A stretch of 64,000 nt of DNA, taken from an uncultured Ruminococcus sp. (GTDB lineage: Bacteria; Bacillota; Clostridia; Oscillospirales; Ruminococcaceae). Location of the stretch: NCBI GenBank assembly GCA_902786975.1, contig CADAES010000006.1:1-64000 (forward strand). The letters run 5' to 3'. Position numbers and translations under genes: made by a program. A model generated the notes under the pieces. That model saw nothing but the letters and a program-made list of their open reading frames with translations. It made no database searches and was not told where the DNA came from. Below, piece by piece: positions 33,428 through 43,156 of this stretch; within the stretch, counting starts at the first letter, position 1, and each line of letters begins with the position of its first letter.

Positions 33428-35380
33428 TTAGTTAGCTGTTAAAAGCTCGACATTAACGATATTGCCACCAACGATCTTGAATTGGTTGTTGAGGTTATGT
33501 GTACTGCCGTTATAGATATTGCTCCACAGCTTATCAGAAGCGATCTTCATAGTGATAGTCTTGGAGCCGTTTCCGGTGATATCTACATTACTTGCGTAGT
33601 AGATAGTAGCATTAGAATCGAAAGTAACCTTAACGCTGTAGTTATTGAGCTTCTTTCCTGCGGTAGCGCAGTGGAAGGTAAGCATTATGTCAAGCTTATT
33701 AGCAGTAGCATTAGCTGAACCTGTCCATACATTATCAGTACCCTGATTGTTTACCGAATAGGTTATCGACCAGCCGTTTATATCGGATGGCTTATCCTTG
33801 AATGTAGGAACGAAGCGAACGCTTGCTACGGAAGGTATCTCGTAGGTCGAAAGCTCCTGAGTGGGATCATCCTTGACAACCCACTTATCGAAGATCTTAT
33901 CGGCAGCCGGAGGAGCCGGAGTTGTTGAAGGAGCTGTTGCGTGACCGCCCTTGGAGATATATGTTGTACACTCGGCAATTACGTTTTCGCCAGCTTCATC
34001 AGAGGTAAACTCTACCTTTACCTTATTCTCTACCTTAGGAACAAATACAAGACCGCCGCCTGTTACCTTAACAGTAGAATACTCTTCGCCGCTGCCCTGA
34101 CGGTACCAGCCGATGAAGTCCTGCTTATCGGTATCTACCTGGTCGGGAACACCCGGAGAAATAGGAGCGTGATTCTCAAATGCGTTGTTCTTGGTGAACT
34201 CTGAGCCGTCTGGCTGGAGCCAAGTTACCTCATAGGTCGGAACTGAAGACTCAGGTTCATAGACAAGTGTGAAAGTTGTGTTCTCGCTGATAACATAACC
34301 CTTTGATGTATCTACCTTAGAGCCGTCCGGAGCGAGCCAGTAAGGAGGCAGGTATCCGGTCATAGCGGAAGGTGTAGAGAAGCTCTTGAAGGTAGTGCCC
34401 TTCTTAACATAAGAAGTAGCACCTATCTGCTTGCCCTGAAGTGCTGTTACGGGGTGGCTGTTGGAGTAAACCATCTTGACCTCGAGCTTGGAAGCACTTG
34501 CGTTTGCAGCCTTCTGATAGAAGATGTAGGTGTATCTGTTATCGTCCTTAGCGCTGTAATAGGACTTCTGCTCTGCGGTTGCACCTGCGGGAGCAGCTGT
34601 AGCGTTAGGATAGTTGTCCTCAACTATGGATCTGAGAACGGGATCTTTGCACTTAAGGTCGCCTCTGAGTTTGAAATCAGAGCCTGCGATGTTGATGTTG
34701 GTAAGGTTGATAACTGCGCCGGAGGACTTTTCCTTTTCCTCGTCAGCAGAATAAACCTTATCTCTGTCAAACTTCTTCTTTTCAAATACGAATTTGCCGT
34801 TCTTATACTCAGGCTCATAGGTGATAACGTTCACCTGGATAGTTCTGAGCTTAGGATTAGCCTTGACCTCGTTGAGGTTTGAACCGGTCCTGATATCGTA
34901 CTTGAAGTTATCGTAGAAGTCAACGCCCTTAGCGACGCTTGAATTGTTGAAATTGAATCCGCCTTCACCGAGCTTATTAACCTTGATAACACAGCCTGTT
35001 GCGCCCATCTTGGCAGCCGTCTTATTGGCATACTCGCTGGTATAGTTCTTCAGGCAATAACCTCTGGGGTTTTTGCAGTCAAGAACGAGGCAGTTTGTGA
35101 ATGTTACGGGGCAGGTACCTACCTGACCGGTTGCGGAAACATTAGGAACGCCTGCGTAGTCCTCGAGGACAAGGATATTTGTAGCATATCTCAGCTCATC
35201 GTCCATATACTCGATTATACCCGAGCTCATAATGTTTGCGTCCATTGTTGCCTGTGTATCCTTATGGATCTCGTTTGCAGGCTTGATGAAGTTGAGTATC
35301 GCACCGAGGATAATGCCAAAGATACAAACAACTACGATAAGCTCAACGAGGGTAAAACCCTTTTTATTCGTCTTTTTCAT
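33428..35380 (-). CDS. Large type IV pilin-like protein with InlB-type repeats and C-terminal beta domain
   Basis: The 650-residue product starts with a type III signal and prepilin motif KKGFTLVELIVVVCIFG. A pilin-like region follows to about residue 300. Next are InlB-type beta-grasp repeats (KTDYTLVYEP-like start, then WLQPDGSEF, FIGWYRQGSGEEYS and KWVVKDDPTQELS). A C-terminal beta-rich domain (about 540-650) begins GWSITYSVNNQG, rich in Asn, Thr and aromatics and resembling a carbohydrate-binding or Ig-like fold. It is the last gene of the pilus operon. The ATG at 35380 is 8 bases from GGAGG, better than the ATG at 35386. Confidence 0.75.
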   Translation of the reverse strand: MKKTNKKGFTLVELIVVVCIFGIILGAILNFIKPANEIHKDTQATMDANIMSSGIIEYMDDELRYATNILVLEDYAGVPNVSATGQVGTCPVTFTNCLVLDCKNPRGYCLKNYTSEYANKTAAKMGATGCVIKVNKLGEGGFNFNNSSVAKGVDFYDNFKYDIRTGSNLNEVKANPKLRTIQVNVITYEPEYKNGKFVFEKKKFDRDKVYSADEEKEKSSGAVINLTNINIAGSDFKLRGDLKCKDPVLRSIVEDNYPNATAAPAGATAEQKSYYSAKDDNRYTYIFYQKAANASASKLEVKMVYSNSHPVTALQGKQIGATSYVKKGTTFKSFSTPSAMTGYLPPYWLAPDGSKVDTSKGYVISENTTFTLVYEPESSVPTYEVTWLQPDGSEFTKNNAFENHAPISPGVPDQVDTDKQDFIGWYRQGSGEEYSTVKVTGGGLVFVPKVENKVKVEFTSDEAGENVIAECTTYISKGGHATAPSTTPAPPAADKIFDKWVVKDDPTQELSTYEIPSVASVRFVPTFKDKPSDINGWSITYSVNNQGTDNVWTGSANATANKLDIMLTFHCATAGKKLNNYSVKVTFDSNATIYYASNVDITGNGSKTITMKIASDKLWSNIYNGSTHNLNNQFKIVGGNIVNVELLTAN

Positions 35381-35394
35381 AGTCATTACCTCCT

Positions 35395-36183
35395 TTAGCC
35401 ACCCTTGTATGCGTCATAGTTAGCCTGATTGCGGATAACGCCGTCCTCGCAGATATGCAGAGTGATGTAGTTTGTAGCGTTACCTGATTCATCAGTATCA
35501 CGCAGTGAAAGGAAGTCTGATACTCCGTAGATCTTATCCCAGCCCGAAGGGATATGGGAACCTGTGAAAAGTCCTTCGTTATTGCTGATACCAAATACCT
35601 GTGAAGCTGTACCGGCAACAAGACCGAACCTTACCTTGCCATTATCCTTGAGCAGTGTAGGAAATTCTCCGCCGAGTGAGGTCTTTTCATCGTCGAAATA
35701 TCTTCCGCCGCCTGTTTCGGGAGTTGAGAAGAACATTTCGAGGTCTGCGCCCGAGTGGTTGTAAACGGTGAACCAATACTCGCCGTCGTCAACGTTCGGT
35801 CCGATCTCTGCGTCCTCAGATCTGAAGAAACGGAGGTTGTAGTTTGTGTCCTTGAAGTCCTTATCGGCTCTCTTAGCATAGTAGCCGTAAGCTTCGGCTT
35901 CGATGTTATAGCCTGCGAAAGGAGCGCTCATTTTTACGTTGTTGTCTGTGCCCTTTGTATCGAGCTTTCTGACTTTAACGTTCATACCGTAGTCAACATC
36001 AGGGTTGTAGCTTTCGGCAGCAGCTGCCTGGTGGTACATTTCTCTCTGACGTATATAGTTATCTCTGTTCTGATTCTTAGCTGCAACAGCTATCGAAACG
36101 AACATTGCAGCGATCGCACCGAGAATACACATCGAGATAACAACTTCGACGAGAGTCATACCTTTTTTATTAGCCTTTTTCAT
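35395..36183 (-). CDS. Type IV pilin-like protein (PilV/minor pseudopilin)
   Basis: The 262-residue product has a prepilin motif KKGMTLVEVVISMCILGAI cleaved after the Gly, then a hydrophobic helix and a variable globular domain. It is likely a minor pilin or pseudopilin, processed by PilD. It is too long for a usual major pilin and has no typical C-terminal disulphide loop. Its stop is almost on the ribosome binding site of the next gene. Confidence 0.78.
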   Translation of the reverse strand: MKKANKKGMTLVEVVISMCILGAIAAMFVSIAVAAKNQNRDNYIRQREMYHQAAAAESYNPDVDYGMNVKVRKLDTKGTDNNVKMSAPFAGYNIEAEAYGYYAKRADKDFKDTNYNLRFFRSEDAEIGPNVDDGEYWFTVYNHSGADLEMFFSTPETGGGRYFDDEKTSLGGEFPTLLKDNGKVRFGLVAGTASQVFGISNNEGLFTGSHIPSGWDKIYGVSDFLSLRDTDESGNATNYITLHICEDGVIRNQANYDAYKGG

Positions 36184-36201
36184 AGTAACTCTCCTCTCTT
36201 A

Positions 36202-38391
36202 TCAATGATGATCGTATCTGTCGAGTACGAAGCCGTTGAGCGTGCTGCTCTTATTGCCCTTGGAAAGTGTGAGCAAGCTTGTTCCGGAAGGCTTGGTATA
36301 AACATAGAATGCTCTGTTGTCGGAGTTGAACTTCTTAGCGATGAACACGCCGATACCGATGATGTTTATATTCTTGGATGTATCTGTATTTCCGGCGGAG
36401 TCACAAGCTGTGAAATTTCCGAGACCGTTTGTCTTAACGTCGAAGATAGCGTTCGGAGCATATACGCAAGCCTGATACCAGCAGTCATTCGTTCCGTGGA
36501 TAGACGAATCGTCGCCCATGAGGAACATGATGTCGGAAGTACTTGGCTTGAATGCGCCCGGGATCTCCTCGTTAGAGGGGTTGAATACGAAGCTGGAGTT
36601 TGTTACTGTTGTCGGGTTGGATACTGTCGAGCTTGAGATATCGGAAGCTGAGAACATATGGATAAATGTATCATAGTCCATAACAGTAAACTTATTGAGT
36701 GTTACCTCAGAAGCAACAGAGCCTTCGTGCTTGGACTTGCCTGTAACCTCGTCCTTGCCCTTGAGCTTGATCTTGTCGCCGGAGTCGGAAACAAAGTAGC
36801 AGTTGTACTTATGGTCGATAGATTCAACGTTTCCGTCGTCGTCCTTGGACTCCTGCATATCAGATGAGTTTCTTACTACCATCTGCATATGACCGCAGTT
36901 GCCCCATGAGAGGCCGTTTCTGAGCATGATAACGATATCGCCCGAAGAGTTTGTAACATCGATAAGGATCTTACCGCCGCCGTTCCAGAGGTCGCTGTTA
37001 TTAACATCGACAGATGAGAATGAGCAGCATTCAGTGATATGATATCTGAACTTAGCTCCGTCGGAGGTAGTTACGTCCTTCTTGAAGTTGGAAACGGTCT
37101 TTGTGTATGTGCCGTTGTAGAAGCCCTTGTACTTATTAGAGAAAGTACCGCAGTCGAGCTCAGCGTTGCCCATGAAGAAATCCTCAGGGAAGAACTTATA
37201 GTCGTCTGCGTTTACTTCCATTGAAGGAACGCTTCCACGACCGGTCTTGTCGAGTGTAACACCTGTGCTGACAGTACCGTCGCAGCTGAGGTTTCCGGAC
37301 TTCTGGACAGTTCCGCCTACGTTTACGTTGCCGTGAACCTTTACAGAGCAGTTGCAGATGAGGTCGCCTTCAACGTTTACGTCGCCCCAGATCTCTGCGC
37401 TTGTTCCGCTGAACGAAGCGTCGCCGTTACGCTCTGTGGAACCGCCCTTATAGCAGTAGATATTACCGTGCTGCTTATAGGTATTTCCGGAATGCTTGAA
37501 TCTTCTTGTGATAATGTCGACCTGCTTGTCAGCTGTATAGCCGATCTCGGTGTTTCTTTCGAGGTTAGCAACACCGCCGATGAATACGTAGTTATATCCG
37601 TCAGCTCTCGGAAGCAGAGAGTAGCACTTCATTTCGCCAAGATAATTCTCGGAGATCTGAACGAAGGTACCTCTTCTTGAATCTACGATATTCGGTTTGA
37701 GGATAAATGCTGCGTTTGCAGTACCTCTCTCAACGGAACCGTACATAATGTAGGAACCCTGAGACTGGTTGTCGTTCTGGAACTTGTAGGTCTTGTTTGC
37801 GTTGTTGTTCAGGATAGCGGTGTCACCGATAACGAAGAGGTTATCCCAAAACTGATCGGAATCTCCGTGGGTCTCGATCGTATTGGTGAATTCAGCCGGT
37901 TTCCTTCTGGTTTCTGTCGAGATGTGTGCAGCAACCTTCTCAGTCTTGCCTGCATATGTTGTATACGCAGTAACGATCAGGTTTGTTGCGCTGCCGTTGT
38001 CCTGAGAGATGACGAGCCTTGTGGTACCCATCTTGTAGCCGGGATCCGTTTCACCGTCGTACTTGACGTCGACGGGAGTACCCTTACCGCCGTTTGCTGC
38101 TGCAAGGCTGATGAGAGCGTTTATCTTTGCTCTCTGAGCAGCGATCTTGGTGGGGTCCTTAGTCGGATTCGAGGTGTCCTTTTCGATCTGGGCAACGAAG
38201 CTCTTGAGCGTCGTCGAAGCTGTCAGATAAGCCTGTTTGTGACTGTAATTGCTATTGGTCTTGGTTCTGTTCCGCGAAACATAACCAACAGTTGCTGTCA
38301 TGAGAATTGACATGATGAGCAAAACTGCGACCGCTGTGACAAGTACGGCACCGGACTTATTCGAGCTTCTTTTCTTCGAGTTCGGTTTCAT
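36202..38391 (-). CDS. PilX-like pilus-associated protein with bactofilin-like repeats
   Basis: The 729-residue product has one N-terminal membrane helix (AVLVTAVAVLLIMSILM) and a PilX-like start. A long extracytoplasmic part holds an array GDVNVEGDL, VHGNVNVGGTV, GNLSCDGTV near residues 350-410, the repeat style of bactofilin beta-helices. The C-terminal region is unrelated to known pilins. It sits among pilM/N/O-like genes, so it is probably a pilus-tip or assembly protein. The start at 38391 has AAAGGGTGG upstream; a longer frame to 38442 is unsupported. Confidence 0.7.
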   Translation of the reverse strand: MKPNSKKRSSNKSGAVLVTAVAVLLIMSILMTATVGYVSRNRTKTNSNYSHKQAYLTASTTLKSFVAQIEKDTSNPTKDPTKIAAQRAKINALISLAAANGGKGTPVDVKYDGETDPGYKMGTTRLVISQDNGSATNLIVTAYTTYAGKTEKVAAHISTETRRKPAEFTNTIETHGDSDQFWDNLFVIGDTAILNNNANKTYKFQNDNQSQGSYIMYGSVERGTANAAFILKPNIVDSRRGTFVQISENYLGEMKCYSLLPRADGYNYVFIGGVANLERNTEIGYTADKQVDIITRRFKHSGNTYKQHGNIYCYKGGSTERNGDASFSGTSAEIWGDVNVEGDLICNCSVKVHGNVNVGGTVQKSGNLSCDGTVSTGVTLDKTGRGSVPSMEVNADDYKFFPEDFFMGNAELDCGTFSNKYKGFYNGTYTKTVSNFKKDVTTSDGAKFRYHITECCSFSSVDVNNSDLWNGGGKILIDVTNSSGDIVIMLRNGLSWGNCGHMQMVVRNSSDMQESKDDDGNVESIDHKYNCYFVSDSGDKIKLKGKDEVTGKSKHEGSVASEVTLNKFTVMDYDTFIHMFSASDISSSTVSNPTTVTNSSFVFNPSNEEIPGAFKPSTSDIMFLMGDDSSIHGTNDCWYQACVYAPNAIFDVKTNGLGNFTACDSAGNTDTSKNINIIGIGVFIAKKFNSDNRAFYVYTKPSGTSLLTLSKGNKSSTLNGFVLDRYDHH

Positions 38392-38504
38392 CTTTACCAC
38401 CCTTTCATAATCATTAAAACTTTTACCATTACCATTTACCATTATATAGCACGATATGGCAGGCTAAGATATCCCACTCAGCCTACCAATATCAGTTATA
38501 TTTA

Positions 38505-39383
38505 TCAGAAGTTCGGCTTAGAAAGCTTCGAGATGAGCATAAGATTGATGCCGATAGTACCCTCGACTACCTTATCGTCATAATCGAACTCGCTCTTTTC
38601 CTTTCCGTTCTCATCCTTTTCAACTTTCTTTTCAGGCTGCTTGGTCTCAGCAGCAGCTCCGCCGTCCTGCTTATTCTTTTCAGCCTCACGTTTTTCAGCA
38701 TCTTCAACGGAGTTGACGTCAACGATGGTGAACTTGGAAATTACCATACTTGAAGGAGTGTTCTCCTTGAGCTTCTGGCAGAATGCCTGAGCGTCCTTAT
38801 ATGTAGCCTTGAAGTTGAACTCGATGTCATAGCCGCCGAGAACAACGCCCATATTAGGATCGATAACGAATACCTGACCGTCGTCAAATGTGAGCTGGTC
38901 CGGGATATTAGGATTAGCTTCCTTCTTGCTTGATGCTTCTGCCTTTGAAGAGCTTGCGCCGATGAGCTCGTACTGGTCTACCTTGGTATCGAAGTCAGTA
39001 ACCTTCTGCTCGTCGATATAGTAGAACGGCTTGAGCGTCTTAGGCGAATACTCGTTGATGATCATGTTGGAGTTAACGATCGACTTATCGTCAAGGAGGA
39101 GGTCAACGGTATTTGTTGCGTTCTGTGTGGTCTGCTTTGTGTAGAAGTTCTTAGCGAGCTCCTCTGAGGTGTTATAAGCGGACTCGATCCTCTGAGGAAG
39201 GTCCTTATCCTTTTCGTTTTCATCATTGAGCTTACTGAGTACTATCTGACGGTCGCTGAGCTCATCCTTCTTCTCACCGAGCTCCTGGAAAGCAGGGATG
39301 ATGAAGAACCAGATGCCTATCGCCCAAACGATGATGACAAGTACTATTGTAAGCATTACTCTATCTCTGTGACTCAGTTTCAT
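38505..39383 (-). CDS. PilO-like type IV pilus inner-membrane protein
   Basis: The 292-residue product has one N-terminal helix (residues about 8-30), then a long coiled coil with Asp, Glu and Lys (about 35-75), and a globular C-terminal half. This is the PilO/GspM layout, which aligns the PilM-PilN complex. The ATG overlaps the stop of the upstream pilM-N gene (ATGA). A charged Lys/Glu/Gln-rich insert lies near residue 245. It is assigned by position and topology, not by a strong motif. Confidence 0.65.
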   Translation of the reverse strand: MKLSHRDRVMLTIVLVIIVWAIGIWFFIIPAFQELGEKKDELSDRQIVLSKLNDENEKDKDLPQRIESAYNTSEELAKNFYTKQTTQNATNTVDLLLDDKSIVNSNMIINEYSPKTLKPFYYIDEQKVTDFDTKVDQYELIGASSSKAEASSKKEANPNIPDQLTFDDGQVFVIDPNMGVVLGGYDIEFNFKATYKDAQAFCQKLKENTPSSMVISKFTIVDVNSVEDAEKREAEKNKQDGGAAAETKQPEKKVEKDENGKEKSEFDYDDKVVEGTIGINLMLISKLSKPNF

Positions 39384-40939
39384 TTAACTTCACCCGTTCC
39401 TTTTAATTTCATTGTAAGTGTTTTAAGAACAACCTTGTTTGCATTAGGATCTGTATCGCTGTCCTTATTGGAGCTGTTGTCTGCTGCTGCAGGCTTGCTG
39501 TCTGCTCCCGAGGATTCGTCCTGACCTACACCCTCGTAACCTATATAATCAACAAAAGCAACGTACTTGGACTGCTGAAGAGCATCGACGAGGACCTTTA
39601 CCTCGGACTGCTTATCGACAGCAACGTCTGTCAGAGTGATGATTCCTGACTCTTCTTCATAAGAGATGCCCTTATAGCTTGCCTTCTTATCGATCAGGAT
39701 CTTCTTGAGCTCGTCAAACTTTTCCTGATCAAGGAACGGCATTGTGGCGATGTTTGTTCTTGCTGCATCAGCGTACATATTCCACTGGAGGATAACGTTC
39801 AGCTTGTCGTGCAGCACCTTGTTCTCAGCCTTTATACGCTCAGCCACAACGATCTGGCTGTTGGTATCTTCGATATCATTTTCAACAGAGCCCTTGCTGA
39901 TGTTTACGAAGATCGTAACGATAGCGATGAGCACTGCGGAAGCAGCTGCGATGATGAAGCCTGTGATGAATGTCTGCGAGATACCGCTGCCGCCCTTGCC
40001 CTGCATCTGGTCAACTTCGAGGAGGTTGATCCTCTCTGTCTGCTTGTCTCTCTTGTACAGTGCACCGATAGCGTTTGCGAATACTGTGAACTCAACGTTC
40101 TCATAACCGGAGATCTGTGAAGGAACGGAGAGTACCGAAGCCTTGATGTCGAGTCCGTCGAGTGCGTCTACTATTTTAATGTAGTCCTCGATACGACCGT
40201 AAAGGATAACGTTCTCAAGACCCGAGCCGCCTCTTGCCTTATTGAACTGCTCCATTCTGAAAATGTTTTCGTTGAGAGCTTCCATGATATAGTCTTCGCT
40301 CTCGTAATCATCCGGTGCGATAGGAACGTATCTTGCGAATGCCATCTGACCGTTCTCGAAAAGTGTGAGTCCGAGGAAGTTGTCGTCAACCTGGCAAACG
40401 AGCAGAGGCATCTTATTAAGGTTAGCCTTATCTGCGAGAACGATTCTGGAGATCGAGTTACATCCGATGTTAACGGATCTCAGTGCGATACCGAGAACGC
40501 CGAACAGCTTTCTGAAGCTGTCAACTATCGAACTTGGGCAGGCAGTTGCGAGCACCTTAACAGCACCCGGGTTATCTGCACCTGCTTCGCCGACTACCGA
40601 GTAAGATATCGAGTAGTCGTCCGAAAGACCCATTTCCTGAGCCATCTGGTTCTGTACCATTGTAAGGAACTCAACGCCCTTGCCCTTTGGCACGATAAGC
40701 TCTTTGAAAACGATGTTGCTCGACGAGAAGGTAACTATTGCTTCCTTATCGTTGAGACCCTCGGATTTGAGGGCGGACGAGATGATCTCGTTAAGACCCG
40801 AAAGGTTGATGACCTCACCGTTGAGGATCATATCCTCGGGGACGTCGATCGTAAGTGATTTGTCGATCCTGATCTTGTTGGCGGTATTATCGCCTTTTAC
40901 TACATTGATTTGTCTATCTGAAATATCAAAAGACAGCAT
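39380..40939 (-). CDS. PilM-PilN fusion protein of the pilus platform
   Basis: The 519-residue product combines two normally separate proteins. Residues about 1-300 resemble the actin-like PilM, starting LSFDISDRQINVVKG and including an ATP-fold FSSSNIVFKELIVPKG. Residues about 330-355 form a membrane helix, followed by a PilN-like globular part and an Asp/Ser/Asn-rich C-terminal tail. The PilM part would be cytoplasmic and the PilN part extracytoplasmic, so the fusion replaces a binding contact that is normally non-covalent. Between pilC and the PilO-like gene. Confidence 0.72.
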   Translation of the reverse strand: MLSFDISDRQINVVKGDNTANKIRIDKSLTIDVPEDMILNGEVINLSGLNEIISSALKSEGLNDKEAIVTFSSSNIVFKELIVPKGKGVEFLTMVQNQMAQEMGLSDDYSISYSVVGEAGADNPGAVKVLATACPSSIVDSFRKLFGVLGIALRSVNIGCNSISRIVLADKANLNKMPLLVCQVDDNFLGLTLFENGQMAFARYVPIAPDDYESEDYIMEALNENIFRMEQFNKARGGSGLENVILYGRIEDYIKIVDALDGLDIKASVLSVPSQISGYENVEFTVFANAIGALYKRDKQTERINLLEVDQMQGKGGSGISQTFITGFIIAAASAVLIAIVTIFVNISKGSVENDIEDTNSQIVVAERIKAENKVLHDKLNVILQWNMYADAARTNIATMPFLDQEKFDELKKILIDKKASYKGISYEEESGIITLTDVAVDKQSEVKVLVDALQQSKYVAFVDYIGYEGVGQDESSGADSKPAAADNSSNKDSDTDPNANKVVLKTLTMKLKGTGEVK

Positions 40940-40989
40940 TTATTCTTTCACCTCTTAAATTTATTCAGTGATCTCCCACTGTTGTTTCT

Positions 40990-42186
40990 TTATGAATTTT
41001 CGAGACCTTCCAAGCTGCCGTAGAGCAACGGGAACACACCTGCAAGGCAAAGACCTATACAAAGTCCCATGAACACGATGAGCAGAGGCTCCATCAGTCC
41101 TACAAGTCTTGTAACGGCTGCGTCTGCTTCTTCTTCATAGTAGTCAGCAGTCTTTTCAAGGATATCGTCGAGTGCGCCCGACTCTTCGCCGACGTAGATG
41201 ATCGAGGTGAACATACCCTCGAATATCTCTGTCTTTGCAAGTGCCTGAGACATCGGTGAACCCTGTTTAACGTCGTCTATTACTTGTATGAACATCTTGT
41301 CTACGTACGAATTGCTTAGGATCCTTGACGATCTGTCAAGGCAGTCGATCATTGGGATACCACTTGAGTAAAGAGATGAGAGTGTTCTTGCGAAACGGCC
41401 TTCATATATCTTTACGATAAGCTTTCCGACCATCGGCATCTTGATCTTGAAGTAATCGAACTTCAGTCTTACGGATTCGACCTTCAGAGCGTAGATCCAG
41501 CCGAAGATTATTACGAACAGCGCTATGAGGATAACGTACCATTTGCCCTTTACAAAGTCGCTGACTGCGAACAGGGCTTTGGATAGACCCGGCATCTTTT
41601 CCTCAGGCATCAGTCCTGCGAATATAGGCATGATGAATGTGAACATTCCGACTACCATTGCAAGACACAGGATACCCAGGATTATAGGGTATGTCATAGC
41701 ACTCTTGACTTTGTTGTTCAGCTTGTTTGAGTTTGCGTAATAGTCGCTGAGTCGCTGCATCGTAACGTCGAGGTTACCGGCAGTCTCACCTGCGTCTATC
41801 ATCGAGATCATGAAGTCAGGGAAACAACCCTTCTTCTCTTCAAGTGCCGACGTAAAGCTGGCACCCTTTTGCACCTCATCGTAAACATCCTGCCATACGG
41901 CTTTCGACCTTGGCTTTTCATCCTCTTTATAAAGGATATCCAGCGCCTTAACGATCGTCAGACCCGAGGTCATCATAGCCGCAAGCTGTCTGCACGAGAA
42001 AGCAAGCTCTTTTGTTTTGAATTTGTACACCGACTTCTTGGACGAGCCGATACCTTCGGAATAACTTACAAGATAAAGACCCTGTTCATAGATCTTATCC
42101 ATGACCTCCTGCGGACTCTCTGCTTCAAAGCTTCCTTTTATGGTCTTACCTGTAGTATCCTTGGCAACATAGGTATACGTTTTCAT
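40990..42186 (-). CDS. pilC: Type IV pilus inner-membrane platform protein PilC
   Basis: The 398-residue product has two GspF/PilC repeats with cytoplasmic four-helix bundles and membrane helices, including YPIILGILCLAMVVGMFTF and LLIVFMGLCIGLCLAGVF. Conserved turns LAFSCRQLAAMM and FARTLSSLYSSGIPMIDCL are seen. PilC is the platform on which PilB acts. It is the first gene of the pilus operon, with AT-rich upstream sequence and a promoter at 42269-42297. Confidence 0.92.
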   Translation of the reverse strand: MKTYTYVAKDTTGKTIKGSFEAESPQEVMDKIYEQGLYLVSYSEGIGSSKKSVYKFKTKELAFSCRQLAAMMTSGLTIVKALDILYKEDEKPRSKAVWQDVYDEVQKGASFTSALEEKKGCFPDFMISMIDAGETAGNLDVTMQRLSDYYANSNKLNNKVKSAMTYPIILGILCLAMVVGMFTFIMPIFAGLMPEEKMPGLSKALFAVSDFVKGKWYVILIALFVIIFGWIYALKVESVRLKFDYFKIKMPMVGKLIVKIYEGRFARTLSSLYSSGIPMIDCLDRSSRILSNSYVDKMFIQVIDDVKQGSPMSQALAKTEIFEGMFTSIIYVGEESGALDDILEKTADYYEEEADAAVTRLVGLMEPLLIVFMGLCIGLCLAGVFPLLYGSLEGLENS

Positions 42187-42268
42187 GTTTTTAGATACAC
42201 CTCCACCAAATAATGCAATTTGTATTTATTTGCATTCAAGCACAATACACACATTATGCATTTTATAC

Positions 42269-42297
42269 ATTATAACATCTTTTTCACGTTTAAGCAA
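42269..42297 (-). promoter_or_regulatory. Sigma-A promoter for the pilC operon
   Basis: On the minus strand TTGCTT and TATAAT are separated by 17 bases. It gives a 5' leader of about 80 bases. Confidence 0.7.
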
Positions 42298-42483
42298 TAG
42301 TTAAAAATACTTTTTTTCAGAATATTACAACGAAATACAGACTCGATTTTTATTCATAATACACAAATAAGATAGTTAAATTAACCAATTAACTAAATGA
42401 TGAATGAATTATTTCGTTTCTTATGAAAATTTATGTACATTTTTCACAATACCACTTAAACTTTTGTAAACTAGTGCGTCGGG
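42298..42483. other. AT-rich intergenic region upstream of the pilC promoter
   Basis: The region lies between the pilC promoter and the end of the LUD gene. It is strongly AT-rich, with no gene, hairpin terminator or RNA element I could recognise. Confidence 0.4.
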
Positions 42484-43146
42484 TCAATAACCCAGCGGCT
42501 GTTTGACAAGAATGACCTTATACCTTCCCTTTTGTCTTTGATATGCCGAGACGAGATAGCTGCAGCATATCCTTGACGGGTTTTGGCAGCCGTTGGCAGA
42601 GCCGCTGCCGTTTTCGCAGTGCAGGCACTCCCCTTTTTTCGAGCAGGGGGTAGCCACGCCGAGGCGGACGGTATTAGCCGGTGCTGCGACCTTCTTTACT
42701 CTGATGACTGCCTCGTCAAGGTCACTTACTATTTTATTGCAGCCGACGATGAAGATAACTGACTTCGGGCCGTAGGCAATAGCTGCGACACGGTTTGAAT
42801 TGCCGTCGACGTTATAAAGCTCGCCGTTCATCGTGACAGCGTTGGCGGAGGTAAGGTAAGTATCGGCAAAGAACGACTTGCGGTATATCTCTTCCTTTTC
42901 GTCGTTCGTCTGGCACTTTGAACGGTCGAGAAAGTTGTATTTTCCGCTTTTCATAAGGTCGAGCACTCCGCTTTCGAGCAGGCTGACAGAGCCTCCGCAC
43001 GAGATAGTCTCGCCCTCGGTGAGCAGCTCGGCTGCCTTTTCGACCGCCTGTTCGCAGGTGTCCACGACAAACGCCTGCATATTGTTCTTTTCAAGCGCTT
43101 TTGCGGTGATTTCGAGTTTTTCTTCCAAAGTAAGTTCCTTATGCAT
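42484..43146 (-). CDS. LUD-domain protein (LutC-like)
   Basis: The 220-residue product starts HKELTLEEKLEITAKALE. It has the LUD signature LLTEGETISCGGSVSLLESG and a C-terminal cysteine set (CLHC, C, CC) that could bind a metal or cluster. LUD proteins include the lactate utilisation subunit LutC and uncharacterised relatives. No lutAB genes are nearby, so the substrate is unknown. The start at 43146 has a perfect AGGAGG; the gene is 10 bases downstream of recG. Confidence 0.8.
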   Translation of the reverse strand: MHKELTLEEKLEITAKALEKNNMQAFVVDTCEQAVEKAAELLTEGETISCGGSVSLLESGVLDLMKSGKYNFLDRSKCQTNDEKEEIYRKSFFADTYLTSANAVTMNGELYNVDGNSNRVAAIAYGPKSVIFIVGCNKIVSDLDEAVIRVKKVAAPANTVRLGVATPCSKKGECLHCENGSGSANGCQNPSRICCSYLVSAYQRQKGRYKVILVKQPLGY

Positions 43147-43156
43147 AGTTATCCTC

